A stretch of 7,011 bases of DNA, taken from assembly GCA_905215945.1 (NCBI GenBank), contig CAJMRZ010000074.1, forward strand, positions 1 to 7,011. Reading direction: 5' to 3'. The number at the start of each line of letters is the position of its first letter. Position 1 is the first letter of the stretch. Positions 5,814-7,011 of the stretch are shown in pieces. The DNA is from an uncultured bacterium (lineage in GTDB: Bacteria; Actinomycetota; Coriobacteriia; Coriobacteriales; Coriobacteriaceae). Made by a program: the position numbers and the translations under genes. Under the pieces are notes generated by a model, which saw only the letters and a program-made list of their open reading frames with translations, had not been told where the DNA came from and did no database searches.

Positions 5814-6896
5814 TTAGTCCTCTCGAACGGTCTCCAACAGATAATCGCGCATGTACGGAATTGCAAACGAAACACAGCCATAGCCCGCGGGCTCAATCAA
5901 CCCCGCATCGATCAGACGCTTGCGATATGACCCAACTTTGTTCGCCGACAAACCCATCTTCTTGGCGATATCGCCGTTGGCGATATCGACGCCCTCGCAT
6001 TGAGCCATCGCCGCGAGATACTGAAACTGCCGTTCCGACACCCTGCGCAGCGCTGGGGCAATCACCATAGCATTAAAGCTATCAAGAGCCGCCTGGATAC
6101 CCTTACGAGCCGCCTCTTCGCTCACGCTCTCCGCCCCACTGCGCGCAGCAACCTGCCAAGCGTAATATCCGACCAGCTGGACCATAAAGGGATAGCCTGC
6201 CGAAGCTTTTGTTAATAGCTCAGCGGCACCTTTGTCGAGCTCCTTGCCCGCTCGTCTCATCGTATCCTCAAACGATCCGCCAACTTCAAAATCGGAAAGC
6301 CGAGTAAGTTCAACATGTTTGGCTCGCTGAAGGAACGTCAACGTATCATCCACCACCACGCCATCTACCGATGTCGGCAGCCCGGCGAAAGCGAAAGCGA
6401 CATTCGCTCCTTGGCGGATCAAGAGCTGCATCTCATTACCTAGCTCGCGCATTTCCTCAGTTGAGGCATCCTGGATCTCGTCGAGCGTAATGAGCAGACC
6501 ACCGCGCTTCGCAGCATCGTACATCGCCTCGCCCAGATGAGAGGCCGACTTCGACATCTCCATGGAGCCAAGGCTGACCCCTAAAATCGATGGGGAAATC
6601 GAGATTGATTCAAGACGAACGTTTCGCTGCAGAGCCTCGAGGATTCTATTGCAAAAACCAGCATTGGAGGCAACGTCAACGACCTCGAATCCTTTTTTGC
6701 GTGCAAGGTCACCCAATGCATTAAGGAGCACCGTTTTACCTGTGCCTCGGACGCCCGAGATGCGCATGAGTCGATCGGGGGCACCAGGACCATTCTCAAG
6801 AGCCTCGGCAAAGTCATCCAAAACAGTGTCCCGTCCGATAAGCTCAGGCGGATTCATGCCCGCCGTTGGCTTAAAGGGGTTAACAGCTTTCGTCAT
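5814..6896 (-). CDS. AAA+ ATPase with C-terminal winged-helix-like domain (Orc1/Cdc6-like or STAND-like)
   Basis: A 360-residue predicted soluble ATPase of unknown biological role. An N-terminal ELIGRD segment (18-23), like the start of the AAA_16/Orc-type fold, precedes Walker A GVRGTGKT (48-55) and Walker B LLITLDE (134-140, Asp139-Glu140). A sensor-1-like strand AFAFAGLP follows at 167-174. A helical lid region (about 200-280) contains GYPFMVQLVGYYAW (234-247). The last about 75 residues (283-355) look like a winged helix: ERQFQYLAAMA, DIAKKMGLSANKVGSYRKRL as the helix-turn-helix, and a GLIEPAG wing. Such proteins bind ATP and usually DNA or a partner. The ATG at 6896 is chosen for the strong GAGGAGGG site at 6901-6908; an upstream TTG at 6932 lies inside the repeat array. 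No partner gene is visible. The 19-bp repeats immediately upstream suggest self-regulation or origin binding (inference). Confidence 0.85.
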   Translation of the reverse strand: MTKAVNPFKPTAGMNPPELIGRDTVLDDFAEALENGPGAPDRLMRISGVRGTGKTVLLNALGDLARKKGFEVVDVASNAGFCNRILEALQRNVRLESISISPSILGVSLGSMEMSKSASHLGEAMYDAAKRGGLLITLDEIQDASTEEMRELGNEMQLLIRQGANVAFAFAGLPTSVDGVVVDDTLTFLQRAKHVELTRLSDFEVGGSFEDTMRRAGKELDKGAAELLTKASAGYPFMVQLVGYYAWQVAARSGAESVSEEAARKGIQAALDSFNAMVIAPALRRVSERQFQYLAAMAQCEGVDIANGDIAKKMGLSANKVGSYRKRLIDAGLIEPAGYGCVSFAIPYMRDYLLETVRED

Positions 6897-6915
6897 TCTG
6901 CCCTCCTCTGCTAGT

Positions 6916-6972
6916 TTTAACAACTTTAACAAAGTTTAGCAACTTTAGCAGAGTTTAACAGTTTTAGCAGGC
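6916..6972. repeat. Three 19-bp tandem repeats (six TTTARCA half-units), iteron/operator-like
   Basis: Unit 1 at 6916-6934 is TTTAACAACTTTAACAAAG, unit 2 at 6935-6953 is TTTAGCAACTTTAGCAGAG, and unit 3 at 6954-6972 is TTTAACAGTTTTAGCAGGC. Units 1 and 2 match at 16/19 and units 2 and 3 at 14/19. Each unit holds two TTTARCA copies, starting at 6916, 6925, 6935, 6944, 6954 and 6963 (spacing 9, 10, 9, 10, 9), so all lie near the same helix face. The array ends 8 bases before the ribosome binding site of the AAA+ ATPase gene, in its leader or promoter. It is AT-rich in a GC-rich setting. Likely a binding array for that protein or another regulator. Confidence 0.8.
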
Positions 6973-7011
6973 TCGGCGGCTTTATGCCTTACCAATCCTG
7001 CCGGGGCCTCC
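6973..7011. other. Window edge, no feature seen
   Basis: Thirty-nine bases upstream of the repeat array. They may hold the ATPase promoter, but no convincing -35/-10 pair or gene end is visible. Confidence 0.3.

Noticed and set aside
6897..6932. TTG start for the ATPase at 6932
   Set aside because: It would translate the repeat array as Leu-Lys-rich residues; the ATG at 6896 has a much stronger ribosome binding site.
6916..6972. CRISPR array
   Set aside because: The units are contiguous 19-bp direct repeats without unique spacers, and no cas gene is present.

Overview
The window looks like a chromosomal segment from a GC-rich anaerobic actinobacterium. Collinsella or a related Coriobacteriia genus is my best guess. 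That rests on high GC at third codon positions, a type III glutamine synthetase, a cobalamin-dependent methionine pathway with a stand-alone reactivation protein, and a tRNA gene with an encoded CCA. No database search was possible, so the taxonomy is inference.

Left third (1-2569, minus strand): a tightly packed methionine/one-carbon operon. metF (methylenetetrahydrofolate reductase) overlaps by one base (TAATG) the gene for a stand-alone methionine synthase reactivation protein. After a 9-base gap comes metH (cobalamin-dependent methionine synthase), which runs off the left edge. MetF makes 5-methyl-THF, MetH passes the methyl group to homocysteine, and the reactivation protein presumably rescues oxidised cobalamin using SAM.

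A 426-base divergent intergenic region (2570-2995) holds several palindromes. One arrangement resembles an actinobacterial GlnR box. Next comes a full-length type III glutamine synthetase gene (glnN, 2996-5083, plus strand), closed by a strong intrinsic terminator.

The region between the convergent glnN and tRNA-Glu(UUC) genes contains a 219-bp element bounded by 34-bp inverted repeats (30/34 identical), a tRNA T-arm-like fragment, and the tRNA's own terminator. Beyond the tRNA lies a perfect 19-bp inverted repeat.

The right end carries a minus-strand gene for an AAA+ ATPase with a C-terminal winged-helix-like region (Orc1/Cdc6-like or STAND-like layout). Directly upstream of its ribosome binding site are three 19-bp tandem repeats, each made of two TTTARCA half-units (9/10-bp alternation). 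This looks like an iteron or operator array. The array plus its ATPase, and the inverted-repeat element, are the two parts most likely to be undescribed.
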